DNA of 64,000 nt from Faecalibacterium sp. An122 (GCF_002160895.1 NZ_NFLL01000002.1:62001-126000); one strand, 5' to 3'; numbered from the stretch's first letter, positions 24,517 through 34,418 are shown. Numbers and translations: made by a program. Notes: a model not told the origin generated them from the letters alone.

Positions 24517-25233
24517 ATGCCGCAGCATCCCGATTCATTTGCACGCGGGCTGTCGGTGGGAATCATCATGGACGGCAACGGCCGCTGGGCCAAAAAGCGG
24601 GGCCTGCCCCGCACCGCCGGCCATAAAAAGGGCGCCGAGGTGTTCCAGCAGATCGCCGATTACTGCGACCAGCTGGGCCTGGCGTCGGTGTATTTCTATG
24701 CCTTTTCCACCGAAAACTGGAAGCGCCCCGCCGACGAGGTGGGGGCTATTATGAAGCTGCTGGGGGAATATCTTATCAAGGCCTTTGATTACAAGAGCCG
24801 CAACAATAAGATTGTCTTTCTGGGGGACCGCACGGCCCTGGAGCCCCGCTACCAGAAGCTGATGAACGAGATCGAGGAGGGCACCGCCGACCGCACCGGC
24901 ATGGTGCTGAACATCGCCGTCAACTACGGCGGCCGCCAGGAGATTGTCCGGGCGGCCCAGGCCCTGGCCCGTCAGGCCGCCGCCGGTCAGCTGGACCCCG
25001 CCTCCATCACCGAGGAAATGCTGTCGGCCCATATGTATACCGCCGGTCAGCGGGACCCCGACCTGATCCTTCGCCCCAGCGGGGAGAAGCGGCTGTCCAA
25101 CTTCATGCTGTGGCAGGCCGCCTACTCCGAGCTGGTGGAGATGGACGTCCTCTGGCCCGACTTCACCCCGGCCGACCTGGACGCCGCCATTGAGGAGTAC
25201 AACCGGCGCTCCCGCCGGTTCGGCGGCATCTGA
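24517..25233 (+). CDS. uppS: Isoprenyl transferase UppS (undecaprenyl diphosphate synthase)
   Basis: Condenses isopentenyl diphosphate units onto farnesyl diphosphate to make the C55 lipid carrier for peptidoglycan. The 238-residue protein has the signature VGIIMDGNGRWAKKRGLPR near residues 14-32 with the catalytic Asp, FYAFSTENWKRP, and the C-terminal DLILRPSGEKRLSNFMLWQ and YSELVEMDVLWPDF motifs. I placed the start at the ATG at 24517, which has ACAGGAGG eight bases upstream. A longer in-frame start upstream has no family similarity. Confidence 0.96.
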   Translation: MPQHPDSFARGLSVGIIMDGNGRWAKKRGLPRTAGHKKGAEVFQQIADYCDQLGLASVYFYAFSTENWKRPADEVGAIMKLLGEYLIKAFDYKSRNNKIVFLGDRTALEPRYQKLMNEIEEGTADRTGMVLNIAVNYGGRQEIVRAAQALARQAAAGQLDPASITEEMLSAHMYTAGQRDPDLILRPSGEKRLSNFMLWQAAYSELVEMDVLWPDFTPADLDAAIEEYNRRSRRFGGI

Positions 25234-25262
25234 CCGGGGACACCTCGAAGTAAGGAGAAACG

Positions 25263-26123
25263 ATGAAAACACGAGTGATTACAGCCCTGGTGGGCATTGC
25301 CGTCCTGGTTCTGGTCATGCTGACCTTCAACACCATGGTGTTCAACCTGGTGGTGGCCGCCGTCGCCCTGATTGGAATGCACGAGGTCTACGCCGCCCTG
25401 GGTTTTGACCGGAAGGACTGGCTACTGTACGCCGTTCTGGTGCCCTACACCCTGCTGGTGATGCTGTCCAGCTACCAGGTCGCCCGGGGAATGGTGATGG
25501 CGGTTTCCTTCGCCCTGATGCTGTTCTACTGCATCTATCTGGTGGTGCGCAACGGCAGCGTCAGCTATCAAAAAGTCAGCGGCCTGGTGCTTTTTTCAGG
25601 GATTATCCTGTTCTGCTTTTACTCCCTGATCCACCTGAAGATGCTGCTGCCGGTGGAGGAGTACAGCTACGACGCCATCTTCTTTATCCTGCTGATCCTC
25701 TGCTTTGCCTGGGGCGGGGATACCTGCGCCTATTTCGCCGGCCGCGCCTTCGGCAAGCATAAGCTCTGCCCCAAGGTCAGCCCCAAAAAGACGGTGGAGG
25801 GCGCCATCGGCGGCGTGCTGGGCACCATGCTGTTCGGCGTCATCATCACGGTGATTTACTCCCTGCTGGCCGACCGCACCGAGGCCTTTACCCGCAGCAA
25901 CATCGGCGTGTCCATGTACGTCATCATCGCTCTGCTGGGCGTGGTGGCCGCGGTGCTGGGCATTTACGGCGACCTGTTCGCCAGCGTGGTCAAGCGCCAG
26001 TGCGGCATCAAGGATTACGGCACCATCTTCCCCGGCCACGGAGGCATCCTGGACCGGTTTGACAGCGTCATGTTCATTGCGCCTTTTGTGTCCATGGTGA
26101 TTACCGCCATGTTCTACCGCTGA
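25263..26123 (+). CDS. cdsA: Phosphatidate cytidylyltransferase CdsA
   Basis: Makes CDP-diacylglycerol from phosphatidic acid and CTP, the branch point for bacterial phospholipids. The 286-residue protein has about eight membrane segments. It carries the C-terminal family signature: KRQCGIKDYGTIFPGHGG followed by ILDRFDS (residues about 240-265). AAGGAG precedes the ATG. Its position between uppS and dxr is the common Firmicute arrangement. Confidence 0.95.
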   Translation: MKTRVITALVGIAVLVLVMLTFNTMVFNLVVAAVALIGMHEVYAALGFDRKDWLLYAVLVPYTLLVMLSSYQVARGMVMAVSFALMLFYCIYLVVRNGSVSYQKVSGLVLFSGIILFCFYSLIHLKMLLPVEEYSYDAIFFILLILCFAWGGDTCAYFAGRAFGKHKLCPKVSPKKTVEGAIGGVLGTMLFGVIITVIYSLLADRTEAFTRSNIGVSMYVIIALLGVVAAVLGIYGDLFASVVKRQCGIKDYGTIFPGHGGILDRFDSVMFIAPFVSMVITAMFYR

Positions 26124-26150
26124 GGCGCTCCAAAAGGAAAGAAGGCTCCT

Positions 26151-27302
26151 ATGGCAAAAAAGATTACTCTGCTGGGCTCCACCGGCTCCATCGGCACCCA
26201 GAGCCTGGACGTGGTCCGGGCCGAGGGCTATGAGGTGTTTGGCCTGTCGGCCCACAGCCAGGTGGATCTGCTTGTGCGTCAGATCGAAGAATTTCACCCC
26301 CAGGTGGTCTGCATGACCAGCCCGGACGCCGCCGATCGGCTGGACGCCGCCCTGGCGGGCCGCGCCGGCGCACCCCGGCTGCTGCGGGGTCCCGAGGGCC
26401 TGCGGGAGCTGGCCGCCCTGGACGGCCCCGATGTGGTGCTGAACAGCGTGGTGGGCATCGCGGGCCTGGGGGCCTCCCTCAGCGCCATCGAGAGCGGCCA
26501 CGACCTGGCCCTGGCCAATAAGGAAAGCCTGGTCACCGGCGGTCACCTGGTCACCCAGGCGGTGGAGCGCTGCGGCGTCAAGCTGCTGCCGGTGGACAGC
26601 GAGCATTCGGCCATCTTCCAGTGCCTGCAGGACACCGAGAGCGCCAAGTCCCTCACCAAAATCCTGCTGACGGCCTCGGGCGGGCCCTTCTTTGGGATGA
26701 CCACCGACCAGCTGCGGGGCAAGACCAAGGCGGATGCCCTCCGCCATCCCAACTGGAATATGGGGGCCAAAATTACCATCGACAGCGCCACCCTCATGAA
26801 CAAGGGCCTGGAACTGATCGAGGCGGTGTGGCTGTTCGGCCTGCCCCCCGAGAAAATCCAGATCGTGGTCCAGCGCCAGAGCATCATCCACTCGGCGGTC
26901 CAGTTCAGCGACAACTCGGTGATTGCCCAGCTGGGCGTGCCGGATATGCGTATCCCCATCCAGTATGCCCTGACCTGGCCCCGCCGCGGCGGGCCGGTGG
27001 CTCCCGAGCTGGACTTTGCAGCCCTCAAGGTGCTGACCTTCGATGTGGCCGACGAGGAGACCTTCCGCTGCCTGGCGGCCTGCAAAAAGGCCATCGCCAA
27101 GGGCGGCCTGGGCCCCTGCGCCGCCAACGGCGCCAACGAGGAGGCCGTCAAGCTGTTCCTGGAGGATAAGATCGGCTTTTTGGATATCGGCCGCCTGGTG
27201 GAGGCGGTGGTGGACAGCGACCGCTTCGGCGGCAGCTATACCCTGGCGGATGTGTACGAGTGCGACCGGATGGCCCGGGCCTTTGTCCACAGCCACCTGT
27301 AA
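26151..27302 (+). CDS. dxr: 1-deoxy-D-xylulose-5-phosphate reductoisomerase Dxr
   Basis: Converts DXP to MEP with NADPH in the non-mevalonate isoprenoid pathway. The 383-residue protein has the NADPH-binding LLGSTGSIGTQSLDVV (residues 7-22), LANKESLVTGGHLV, and the metal and substrate loop VDSEHSAIFQCL. The flexible loop LTASGGPFFG follows, then NMGAKITIDSATLMNKGLEL. It supplies precursors for UppS in the same operon, together with IspG downstream. Confidence 0.97.
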   Translation: MAKKITLLGSTGSIGTQSLDVVRAEGYEVFGLSAHSQVDLLVRQIEEFHPQVVCMTSPDAADRLDAALAGRAGAPRLLRGPEGLRELAALDGPDVVLNSVVGIAGLGASLSAIESGHDLALANKESLVTGGHLVTQAVERCGVKLLPVDSEHSAIFQCLQDTESAKSLTKILLTASGGPFFGMTTDQLRGKTKADALRHPNWNMGAKITIDSATLMNKGLELIEAVWLFGLPPEKIQIVVQRQSIIHSAVQFSDNSVIAQLGVPDMRIPIQYALTWPRRGGPVAPELDFAALKVLTFDVADEETFRCLAACKKAIAKGGLGPCAANGANEEAVKLFLEDKIGFLDIGRLVEAVVDSDRFGGSYTLADVYECDRMARAFVHSHL

Positions 27303-27331
27303 AAACTGAGAGCCCCGGCGAGAGGGGGCAG

Positions 27332-27348
27332 GCGGCGCGGGGCGCCGC
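27332..27348 (+). other. GC-rich hairpin between dxr and rseP
   Basis: GCGGCGC (27332-27338), loop GGG, GCGCCGC (27342-27348) is a perfect 7-bp stem in the dxr-rseP gap. No T run follows, so it is not an intrinsic terminator. It could stabilise or separate mRNA segments. Confidence 0.45.
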
Positions 27349-27360
27349 AGAGGGAAATCT

Positions 27361-28479
27361 ATGTCAATGCTGATAACCTTTCTGGCGTCTGTGCTGGTGT
27401 TCGGCGCGGTCATCGCCATCCATGAGCTGGGGCACTTCGGCGCCGCCAAGCTCTCGGGCATCCAGGTGAACGAGTATTCCATCGGAATGGGCCCGACCCT
27501 GTTCAAAAAGATCATCGGGAGTACCCAGTACACCCTCCGGCTGCTGCCCATCGGCGGCTATGTGGCCATGGAAGGGGAGGGCAGCCCCGAGGCCAACGCG
27601 GCCCAGCGGGAGCGGGACGGGGAGGACCAGGAGGAAGAGGAGGACCTGTGCCCCATTCCCCCTGAGTTGCGCACCGGCATTCCCTTCCCAGAGGCCGCCA
27701 TCTGGAAGCGGGCCCTGGTGATGGTGGCCGGCCCCCTGATGAATTTTGTGCTGGGATTTGTGGTGCTGCTGGGCCTGATTTCGTTCCGGTCCGACCCCAT
27801 CGCCAGCCGGGTCATCTACAACATCGCCGACGGGGCCCGCTGCGGTCAGACCGGCCTGCAGGCCGGGGACGAGATTGTGGCGGTCAACGGCCGGCGGTGC
27901 TTCATCGCCAACGACATTCTGTACGAACTGGTCCGCACCCAGAACACCCAGGCCGACTTCACCGTCCGCCGGGACGGCAAACTGGTCCAGCTGCAGGGGG
28001 TTCAGTTTGACAGCTACACCGACGAAAACGGCAACAGCCGGATGGATATCGGCTTCACCGTTTACGCTTTGAAAAAAACGCCGGTCAATATACTGAAAGA
28101 GATCTTCAACAGCGAGCTCTATTATGGGCGGATCATCTTCACATCCCTCATCGACCTGCTGCGGGGCCGGGAGAGCATCAACAACCTGTCGGGCCCGGTG
28201 GGCATTGTGTCCGCCATCAGCCAGGCCGCCAGCTACGGCCTCACCGACCTGCTGGAGCTGCTGGTCCTCATCACCGTCAACCTGGGCGTCCTTAACCTGC
28301 TGCCCATTCCGGCGCTGGACGGCGGACGTCTGGTCTTTCTGGCGGTGGAGGCCGTCCTCCGGCGGCCTGTGTCCCAGCGGGTCCAGGAAAATCTCACCCT
28401 GGCGACCTTCATTCTGCTGTTCGGCCTGATGATCTTCGCCACCTACAACGACGTGCTGCGTCTCATCACCGGCGCCTGA
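27361..28479 (+). CDS. rseP: RIP metalloprotease RseP/RasP (site-2 protease)
   Basis: Intramembrane zinc protease that cleaves membrane-bound anti-sigma factors and signal-peptide remnants. The 372-residue protein has the zinc motif AIHELGHFGAAK in the first membrane helix (His at about 21 and 25), a PDZ domain around residues 160-240 (GLQAGDEIVAVNGRR), and the third zinc ligand in LLPIPALDGGRLVF. A short acidic insert (GEDQEEEEDL, about residues 83-92) follows the first helix and is a lineage feature. AGAGGGA precedes the ATG. Confidence 0.95.
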   Translation: MSMLITFLASVLVFGAVIAIHELGHFGAAKLSGIQVNEYSIGMGPTLFKKIIGSTQYTLRLLPIGGYVAMEGEGSPEANAAQRERDGEDQEEEEDLCPIPPELRTGIPFPEAAIWKRALVMVAGPLMNFVLGFVVLLGLISFRSDPIASRVIYNIADGARCGQTGLQAGDEIVAVNGRRCFIANDILYELVRTQNTQADFTVRRDGKLVQLQGVQFDSYTDENGNSRMDIGFTVYALKKTPVNILKEIFNSELYYGRIIFTSLIDLLRGRESINNLSGPVGIVSAISQAASYGLTDLLELLVLITVNLGVLNLLPIPALDGGRLVFLAVEAVLRRPVSQRVQENLTLATFILLFGLMIFATYNDVLRLITGA

Positions 28480-28501
28480 CCCATCAACAGGAGGTATCCC
28501 C

Positions 28502-29548
28502 ATGCGCCAGCTCAAGCGTGAAGTTAAAATCGGCAATCTCACCATCGGCGGCAACCACGCCATCGCCGTCCAGACCATGCTCAACGTCCCCGTGGAGGAC
28601 ATTGAGGGCAACGTGGCCCAGGCCAAACGATGCGAGGCGGCGGGCTGCCAGATTCTGCGGGTGACCTGTCCCACCCCCGCCGACGCCAAGTGCATCGAGG
28701 CGGTGAAAAAGGCGGTGAATATCCCCATTGTGGCGGATATTCACTTTGACTACCGGGCCGCTCTGGCCTGCGCCGCCGTGGGCGTGGATAAAATCCGCAT
28801 CAACCCCGGCAACATCGGCGACGACGACCGGGTGAAGGAAGTGGTCCGGGCCTGCCGGGCCGGAAACATCCCCATCCGCATCGGCGTCAATGGCGGCAGC
28901 CTAGAAAAGCACATCCTGGCCCAGTACGGCGCGCCGGTGCCCGAGGCCATGGTGGAGAGCGCCCTGTACCATGTGCGCCTGCTGGAAAAGTTTGATTTCC
29001 ACGATATTGTCATCTCCATCAAGAGCTCCAACGTCCCCCGGATGATGGAGGCCTACCGGCAGCTGTCGGCGGTCACCGACTACCCCCTCCACGTGGGAGT
29101 CACCGAGGCCGGCACCTACCAGATGGGCCTGCTGAAATCCGGCATGGGCATCGGCGGGCTGCTGCTGGAAGGCATCGGCGACACCATCCGGGTGTCCCTG
29201 GCGGCCGAACCCGAGAAGGAAGTGGAGGCCGGCTACAACATTCTGCGGGCGGTGGGATTCCCGGTGGCGGGCCCCGAGGTGATTACCTGCCCCACCTGCG
29301 GCCGCACCCAGTACCCCTGCACCGAAATCGCCAACGAGGTGGAGCGCCGGCTCCAGGGCTATAAAAAGCCCATCAAGGTGGCGGTGATGGGCTGTGTGGT
29401 CAATGGCCCCGGCGAAGCCCGGGAGGCCGATATCGGCATCGCCGGCGGCAAGGGCGAGGCCCTGCTGTTTGTCCATGGCGAGCCGGTCCGCAAGCTGACC
29501 GGGGACAATATCCTGGACCAGTTCATGGAGGAGATCTATAAACTATGA
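28502..29548 (+). CDS. ispG: (E)-4-hydroxy-3-methylbut-2-enyl-diphosphate synthase IspG
   Basis: 4Fe-4S enzyme of the MEP pathway that converts MEcPP to HMBPP. The 348-residue protein shows the N-terminal IGGNHAIAVQTMLN, PIVADIHFDYRAAL (residues about 79-92), KIRINPGNIG, and the cluster-binding cysteines in VITCPTCGRTQYPC plus VMGCVVNGPGEA. ACAGGAGG precedes the ATG. It follows rseP, where many Firmicutes instead have prolyl-tRNA synthetase. Its stop overlaps the next GNAT gene (ATGA). Confidence 0.97.
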   Translation: MRQLKREVKIGNLTIGGNHAIAVQTMLNVPVEDIEGNVAQAKRCEAAGCQILRVTCPTPADAKCIEAVKKAVNIPIVADIHFDYRAALACAAVGVDKIRINPGNIGDDDRVKEVVRACRAGNIPIRIGVNGGSLEKHILAQYGAPVPEAMVESALYHVRLLEKFDFHDIVISIKSSNVPRMMEAYRQLSAVTDYPLHVGVTEAGTYQMGLLKSGMGIGGLLLEGIGDTIRVSLAAEPEKEVEAGYNILRAVGFPVAGPEVITCPTCGRTQYPCTEIANEVERRLQGYKKPIKVAVMGCVVNGPGEAREADIGIAGGKGEALLFVHGEPVRKLTGDNILDQFMEEIYKL

Positions 29549-30051
29549 GGAAAGCTGTGACAGCCCTTCGGATTGCCCCGGCGGCCCCCGCCCAGGTGGC
29601 CCCCATGCTGGCCCTCTGCCGCGGAGCGGCGGCCCGGCCTGACTGCCCCTGGGATGAATGGTACCCCGATGAAGCCACCCTGGCCGCCGACCAGGCCCAG
29701 GGTAGGCTTTTTTGCGCCTGGGGGCCGGCAGGGCAGCTGATGGGAGGCTATGCCCTGGCCTTTGACCCCGAGACCGACGCCCTGCCCTGCTGGGACCGCA
29801 CCCTGGAGCCCGCCGGCGAGGTGGCGCGGCTGGTGGTGGCCCCCGCCTGGGAAAACCAGGGCCTGGGCCGGCGCCTTCTGGCCGATGCCATGGCGCGGCT
29901 GGCGGCACAGGGATGCCGCAGCTGCCGCATCCTGGTGGGCCGGGGGAATGTCCGGGCCCTGCGGGCGTATGCCGGGCTGGGATTCCGCCGCGCAGGGGAG
30001 GCCCGGCTGTACGAAATGGACTTTGACTGCTTTGAAAAAGAGCTGTTTTAG
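29545..30051 (+). CDS. GNAT family N-acetyltransferase
   Basis: A 168-residue acetyltransferase with the acetyl-CoA loop in RLVVAPAWENQGLGRRLLAD (about residues 94-113). RGNVRALRAYAGLGFRRAGE in the C-terminal strand-helix is typical of the family. It is translationally coupled to ispG by an ATGA overlap and sits 12 bases before polC. The substrate is unknown; a housekeeping role such as protein or antibiotic acetylation cannot be told from the sequence. Confidence 0.83.
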   Translation: MRKAVTALRIAPAAPAQVAPMLALCRGAAARPDCPWDEWYPDEATLAADQAQGRLFCAWGPAGQLMGGYALAFDPETDALPCWDRTLEPAGEVARLVVAPAWENQGLGRRLLADAMARLAAQGCRSCRILVGRGNVRALRAYAGLGFRRAGEARLYEMDFDCFEKELF

Positions 30052-30063
30052 AGGAGAAACGCA

Positions 30064-33000
30064 TTGAAACCACTGGTATCCCAGCTTTGGCCCCAGTTCA
30101 TGGCCGACCCCGACTTTGCCGCCTGTTTCGGCAGGGTGATTGTGGAGCACGCCCTGATGCTGCGGACCGAGCAAAAGGTGATTTTTACCCTGCAGAGTGC
30201 CGCGCCGCTGGACAAGGGCCTGTGTGCGCGGCTTTTGGCGTCTCTGCAGCCCGATTATGAGGGCTATGAGCTGTTGATCCACAACTGCTACCCCTACGCC
30301 AGCCTCACCGAGGAGACCCTGCAGGACCTCTTTGAGGAGATGAAAAAGGACAGCATCCCCATCAACGGCTTTCTGGACCGGTGCACCCTGGCTCTGGAGG
30401 GCAAACACATCACGGTGGGGGTCCGCAACGGCACCGGTTTTCTGCAGGATTTGGAGTTTGACCGCCTGCTGGCCGACCGGGTGGAGAGCCATACCGGCGA
30501 GCGCCCCACCGTGACCCTGGTGTCGGCCGCCGGAGAGGCCGAGCGCCGGGAGCTGGAAAAGAAGCTGGAAGAAAAGGCGGCGCCGCCGGTGGTCCAGTTC
30601 GAGGCCAAGCGCACCGGCCCCACCATCCAGGTGGAGGGCCTGGACCTGACCGACAAGCCGGTCCAGATCTTCCACGGCAAGATGTTCAAGCCCAAGGACC
30701 TGACCCCCCTGAAAAATCTGGGCGGCGAGGGCGGCAAGTGCATGATCTGGGGCGATGTCTTTGCCACCGAGGTGAAGGGCAGCTTCCGCAAGATGTACAG
30801 CGTCTCCATCACCGACTATACCGGCTCCATCAACCTGAAGGTCCGGGCCCAGGAAGGGGAGGACTGCTCCAAGTGGGAAGGCATCAAGAACGGCACCACC
30901 CTGCTGGTGCGGGGCGACTGCGCCTACGACAAGTATGAGCACGACTACATCGTCTATCCCTACGACGTCCTGATTGTGGAGCGCCGCCATCGGGAGGACC
31001 ATGCCCCCCAGAAGCGGGTGGAGCTCCACCTGCATACCAAACTGTCGGCCCTGGACGGCTTCTGTGACCCGGGCGGCATCGTCAAGCTGGCCCATAAGAT
31101 GGGCCATCCCGCCATCGCCATCACCGACCACGGCGTCTGCCAGGGCTATCCCGAGGCCATGCTGGCCGCCGACGACATCCATAAATCCGACCCCAATTTC
31201 AAACTGATCTATGGCTGTGAGGCCTATTTTGTGGACGACATGGTCCCCTGTGTCTACGGCACCCAGGACCAGCCCCTGAAAGGGGAGTTCTGCGTCTTTG
31301 ACACCGAGACCACCGGCCTGGACCCCGGCTGTGAGTACTTGACCGAAATCGGCGCGGTGCTGGTGCGGGACGGGGAAGTGGTGGACGAGTTCGACACCTT
31401 TGTCAAGCCCCCCAAGTCCATCACCCCCAAGATCACCGAGCTCACCGGCATCACCAACGAGATGGTAGCCGACGCCCCCCTGGAAGGGGAGGCGCTGCAG
31501 GCGTTTCTGGATTTTGCCGGGGGGCGGGTGCTGGTGGCCCACAACGCCAACGGCTTTGACATCCGCTTTATGCGGGCGGCGGCCAAGCGCAGCGGCATCA
31601 AGTTTGAGCCCACCTACATCGACACCCTGACCATGGCCCAGACCATGTACCCCGGCCTCCACAACTACAAACAGGGCACCATCAACAAACACCTGGAGCT
31701 GCCCGACTATGAGGCCCACCGGGCCTGTGAGGACGCCGGGGCCCTGGGCCGGATTTTCTGCGTCATGCTGCGGGATCTGGAAGAAAAACAGATCACCGAT
31801 ATCAGCGGCATCAACACCGGCCTGGGCGGCAACCGGGAAGTCCTCAAGAAGAAATACTACCACATCATCCTGCTGGTGAAAAACCAGTCGGGCCTGAAAA
31901 ACCTCTACCAGATCGTCAGCAAGGCCCATCTGGATTACTTCTTCAAAAAGCCGCGGGTGCCCCGCAGCCTGCTGAACCAGTACCGGGAAGGCCTGCTCAT
32001 CACCTCGGCCTGTGAGGCGGGTGAGCTGTACCGGGCCATCGTGGACGAGCGGCCCTATGAGGAACTGAAAAAGATCGCGGCCTATTACGATATCCTGGAA
32101 GTGCAGCCCCTGGGCAACAACGCCTATATGGTCCGAGAGGGCCGGGTGGACAGCATCGAGCGGGTGAAGGACTTCAACCGGACGGTGATCCGGCTGGGCG
32201 AGGACCTGCACAAGCCGGTCATCGCCACCGGCGACGTCCATTTCCAGGAGCCGGAGGACGCCATCTACCGGACGGTGATGCAGGCGGCCGGCGGCTACAA
32301 GGACGCCGACCATCAGCCGCCTCTGTACTACCGCACCACCGAGGATATGCTGGCCCAGTTCGACTACCTGCCCCCGGAAAAGGCCCTGGAAATCGTGGTC
32401 ACCAACCCCAACAAGATTGCGGCCATGGTGGACAACACCGTCCGGGCCATCCCCCGGGGCACCTATCCCCCCAGCATCGAGGGCGCGGAGGAACAGCTGC
32501 GTGAGGCTACCTGGAAACGGGCCAAAGAGGACTATGGCGACCCCCTGCCCGATCTGGTGAGGGAACGGCTCCAGAAGGAGCTGGACTCCATCTGCGGCCA
32601 CGGATACGCGGTTCTGTACGTCATCGCGGTCAAGCTGGTGGCCTATTCCAATGCCGGCGGCTACCAGGTGGGCAGCCGAGGCTCGGTTGGCTCCTCGGCT
32701 GTGGCCCACTTCTCGGGTATTTCCGAGGTCAACAGCCTGCCGCCCCACTACCGCTGCCCCAAGTGCAAGCACAGCGAATTCATCACCGACGGCAGCGTGG
32801 AGGACGGCTTCGACCTGCCCGACAAGGACTGCCCCGTCTGCGGCACCCCCATGCTGGTGGACGGCCACGACATCCCCTTTGAGACCTTCCTGGGCTTCTA
32901 CGGCGACAAGGAGCCGGATATCGACCTGAACTTCTCGGGCGAGTACCAGAGCAGCGTCCACCGCTACACCGAGGAACTGTTCGGCAAGGAGAACGTCTTT

Positions 33001-34353
33001 AAGGCGGGCACCGTCTCGGGCATTCAGGATAAAACCGCTTACGGCTACGTCAAGCGGTATCTGGAAGAGCGGGGGATGACGGTCAACCACGCCGAGGAAA
33101 ACCGCCTGACCCTGGGCTGCACCGGCGTCAAACGCACCACCGGCCAGCACCCCGGCGGCATGGTGGTTGTGCCGGCCACCAGTCAGATTTACGATTTCTG
33201 CCCCATTCAGCACCCCGCCGACGACGTGGCCGGCGGCCTGCTGACCACCCATTTCGAATTCAAATACCTCCACGACACCCTTCTCAAACTGGACGAGCTG
33301 GGCCACGATATGCCCACCTTCTACAAGTACTTTGAGGAGTATACCGGGGTGCCGGTGGACAGCATCCCCATGAACGACCCCAAGGTCTACAGCCTGCTGA
33401 CCAGTCCCGAGGCGTTGGGCGTCACCCCGGAGCAGATCGACAGCCAGACCGGCACCTTCGGCATCCCCGAGATGGGCACCAACTTTGTCCGTCAGATGCT
33501 GGTGGAGGCCCGGCCCAAGAACTTCTCCGAGCTGATCCAGATTTCGGGCCTGTCCCACGGCACCGACGTCTGGACCAACAACGCCGACGAACTGATCCGC
33601 AACGGCACCTGTACCATTGCGGAGGTCATCGGCTGCCGCGACAGCATCATGCTGTACCTGATCCGCAAGGGCCTGGAACCCAAGATGTCCTTTGACATCA
33701 TGGAGGCGGTCCGAAAGGGCAAGGTGGCCAAGGGCGGCTTCCAGCCCGGCTGGGAGGAGGCCATGCGGGAACACGATGTCCCCGACTGGTACATCGAGTC
33801 CTGCCGCAAGATCAAATATATGTTCCCCAAGGCCCACGCGGTGGCCTACCTGATGAGCGCCATCCGGCTGATGTGGTACAAGCTGTATTATCCGCAGGCG
33901 TTCTACGCAGTGTATTTTACCGTTCGCGGCGACGACATCGACTATGAGGCGGCTGTGGGCGGCCCCGACGTGGCCCGCGCCCACATGAACGAGGTAAACC
34001 GCCGCCTCAAGGAGGAAAAGAACGCCAAGGATGAAGACCTGCTGGTGTCCCTCCAGCTGGTCAATGAGATGCTGATGCGGGGATATGAGTTCCTGCCCAT
34101 CCAGATCGGCAAGAGCCGGGGCATCAAGTACGTGCTGGAGGACGACAAGGTCCGGCTGCCCTTTGCGGCCATCAAGGGCCTGGGCGCCAGCGCGGCGCTG
34201 GCGCTGGAAAACGTCACCATTCATGGAGAGGACTACCTCTCGGTGGAGGAGCTGCAGCAGGCCGCCGGCGTCACCAGTGCGGTCATCGACCGCCTGCGCC
34301 AGGTGGGCGCCCTGGGCGATCTGCCCGAGAGCAGCCAGGTGTCTTTCTTCTGA
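30064..34353 (+). CDS. polC: DNA polymerase III subunit alpha, PolC type
   Basis: The replicative polymerase of low-GC Gram-positives, 1429 residues. In order it has an N-terminal domain, an OB-fold (about 225-320) and a PHP domain starting at ELHLHTKLSALDGFCDPGG. That PHP domain is interrupted by a DEDDh proofreading exonuclease (VFDTETTGLDPG at about 415, with HRACEDAGALGRIF). The polymerase palm follows, with the catalytic acidic pair in PDIDLNFSGEYQ. The PolC-specific zinc finger is CPKCKH...CPVCG near residues 898-932. The start is TTG with GAGGAGAAA upstream. No frameshift is seen. Confidence 0.97.
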   Translation: MKPLVSQLWPQFMADPDFAACFGRVIVEHALMLRTEQKVIFTLQSAAPLDKGLCARLLASLQPDYEGYELLIHNCYPYASLTEETLQDLFEEMKKDSIPINGFLDRCTLALEGKHITVGVRNGTGFLQDLEFDRLLADRVESHTGERPTVTLVSAAGEAERRELEKKLEEKAAPPVVQFEAKRTGPTIQVEGLDLTDKPVQIFHGKMFKPKDLTPLKNLGGEGGKCMIWGDVFATEVKGSFRKMYSVSITDYTGSINLKVRAQEGEDCSKWEGIKNGTTLLVRGDCAYDKYEHDYIVYPYDVLIVERRHREDHAPQKRVELHLHTKLSALDGFCDPGGIVKLAHKMGHPAIAITDHGVCQGYPEAMLAADDIHKSDPNFKLIYGCEAYFVDDMVPCVYGTQDQPLKGEFCVFDTETTGLDPGCEYLTEIGAVLVRDGEVVDEFDTFVKPPKSITPKITELTGITNEMVADAPLEGEALQAFLDFAGGRVLVAHNANGFDIRFMRAAAKRSGIKFEPTYIDTLTMAQTMYPGLHNYKQGTINKHLELPDYEAHRACEDAGALGRIFCVMLRDLEEKQITDISGINTGLGGNREVLKKKYYHIILLVKNQSGLKNLYQIVSKAHLDYFFKKPRVPRSLLNQYREGLLITSACEAGELYRAIVDERPYEELKKIAAYYDILEVQPLGNNAYMVREGRVDSIERVKDFNRTVIRLGEDLHKPVIATGDVHFQEPEDAIYRTVMQAAGGYKDADHQPPLYYRTTEDMLAQFDYLPPEKALEIVVTNPNKIAAMVDNTVRAIPRGTYPPSIEGAEEQLREATWKRAKEDYGDPLPDLVRERLQKELDSICGHGYAVLYVIAVKLVAYSNAGGYQVGSRGSVGSSAVAHFSGISEVNSLPPHYRCPKCKHSEFITDGSVEDGFDLPDKDCPVCGTPMLVDGHDIPFETFLGFYGDKEPDIDLNFSGEYQSSVHRYTEELFGKENVFKAGTVSGIQDKTAYGYVKRYLEERGMTVNHAEENRLTLGCTGVKRTTGQHPGGMVVVPATSQIYDFCPIQHPADDVAGGLLTTHFEFKYLHDTLLKLDELGHDMPTFYKYFEEYTGVPVDSIPMNDPKVYSLLTSPEALGVTPEQIDSQTGTFGIPEMGTNFVRQMLVEARPKNFSELIQISGLSHGTDVWTNNADELIRNGTCTIAEVIGCRDSIMLYLIRKGLEPKMSFDIMEAVRKGKVAKGGFQPGWEEAMREHDVPDWYIESCRKIKYMFPKAHAVAYLMSAIRLMWYKLYYPQAFYAVYFTVRGDDIDYEAAVGGPDVARAHMNEVNRRLKEEKNAKDEDLLVSLQLVNEMLMRGYEFLPIQIGKSRGIKYVLEDDKVRLPFAAIKGLGASAALALENVTIHGEDYLSVEELQQAAGVTSAVIDRLRQVGALGDLPESSQVSFF

Positions 34354-34375
34354 CCCGGACCCAAAAACAAACAAA

Positions 34376-34418
34376 AAACAGCCCGCTCTGCCGGTTTTGC
34401 CGGAGGGCGGGCTGTTTG
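34376..34418. terminator. Bidirectional terminator between polC and the potassium-transport operon
   Basis: AAACAGCCCGC (34376-34386) pairs with GCGGGCTGTTT (34407-34417), with an inner CCGG/CCGG stem. T residues follow on the plus strand; an A-rich stretch at 34363-34378 gives the T run on the minus strand. Confidence 0.88.

Noticed and set aside
29536-34374. A very long open frame (about 1600 residues) on the minus strand opposite polC
   Set aside because: It is the mirror of polC in GC-rich DNA. Its translation is rich in His, Gly, Val and Gln with no recognisable domain, whereas the plus strand encodes a full PolC with all motifs.
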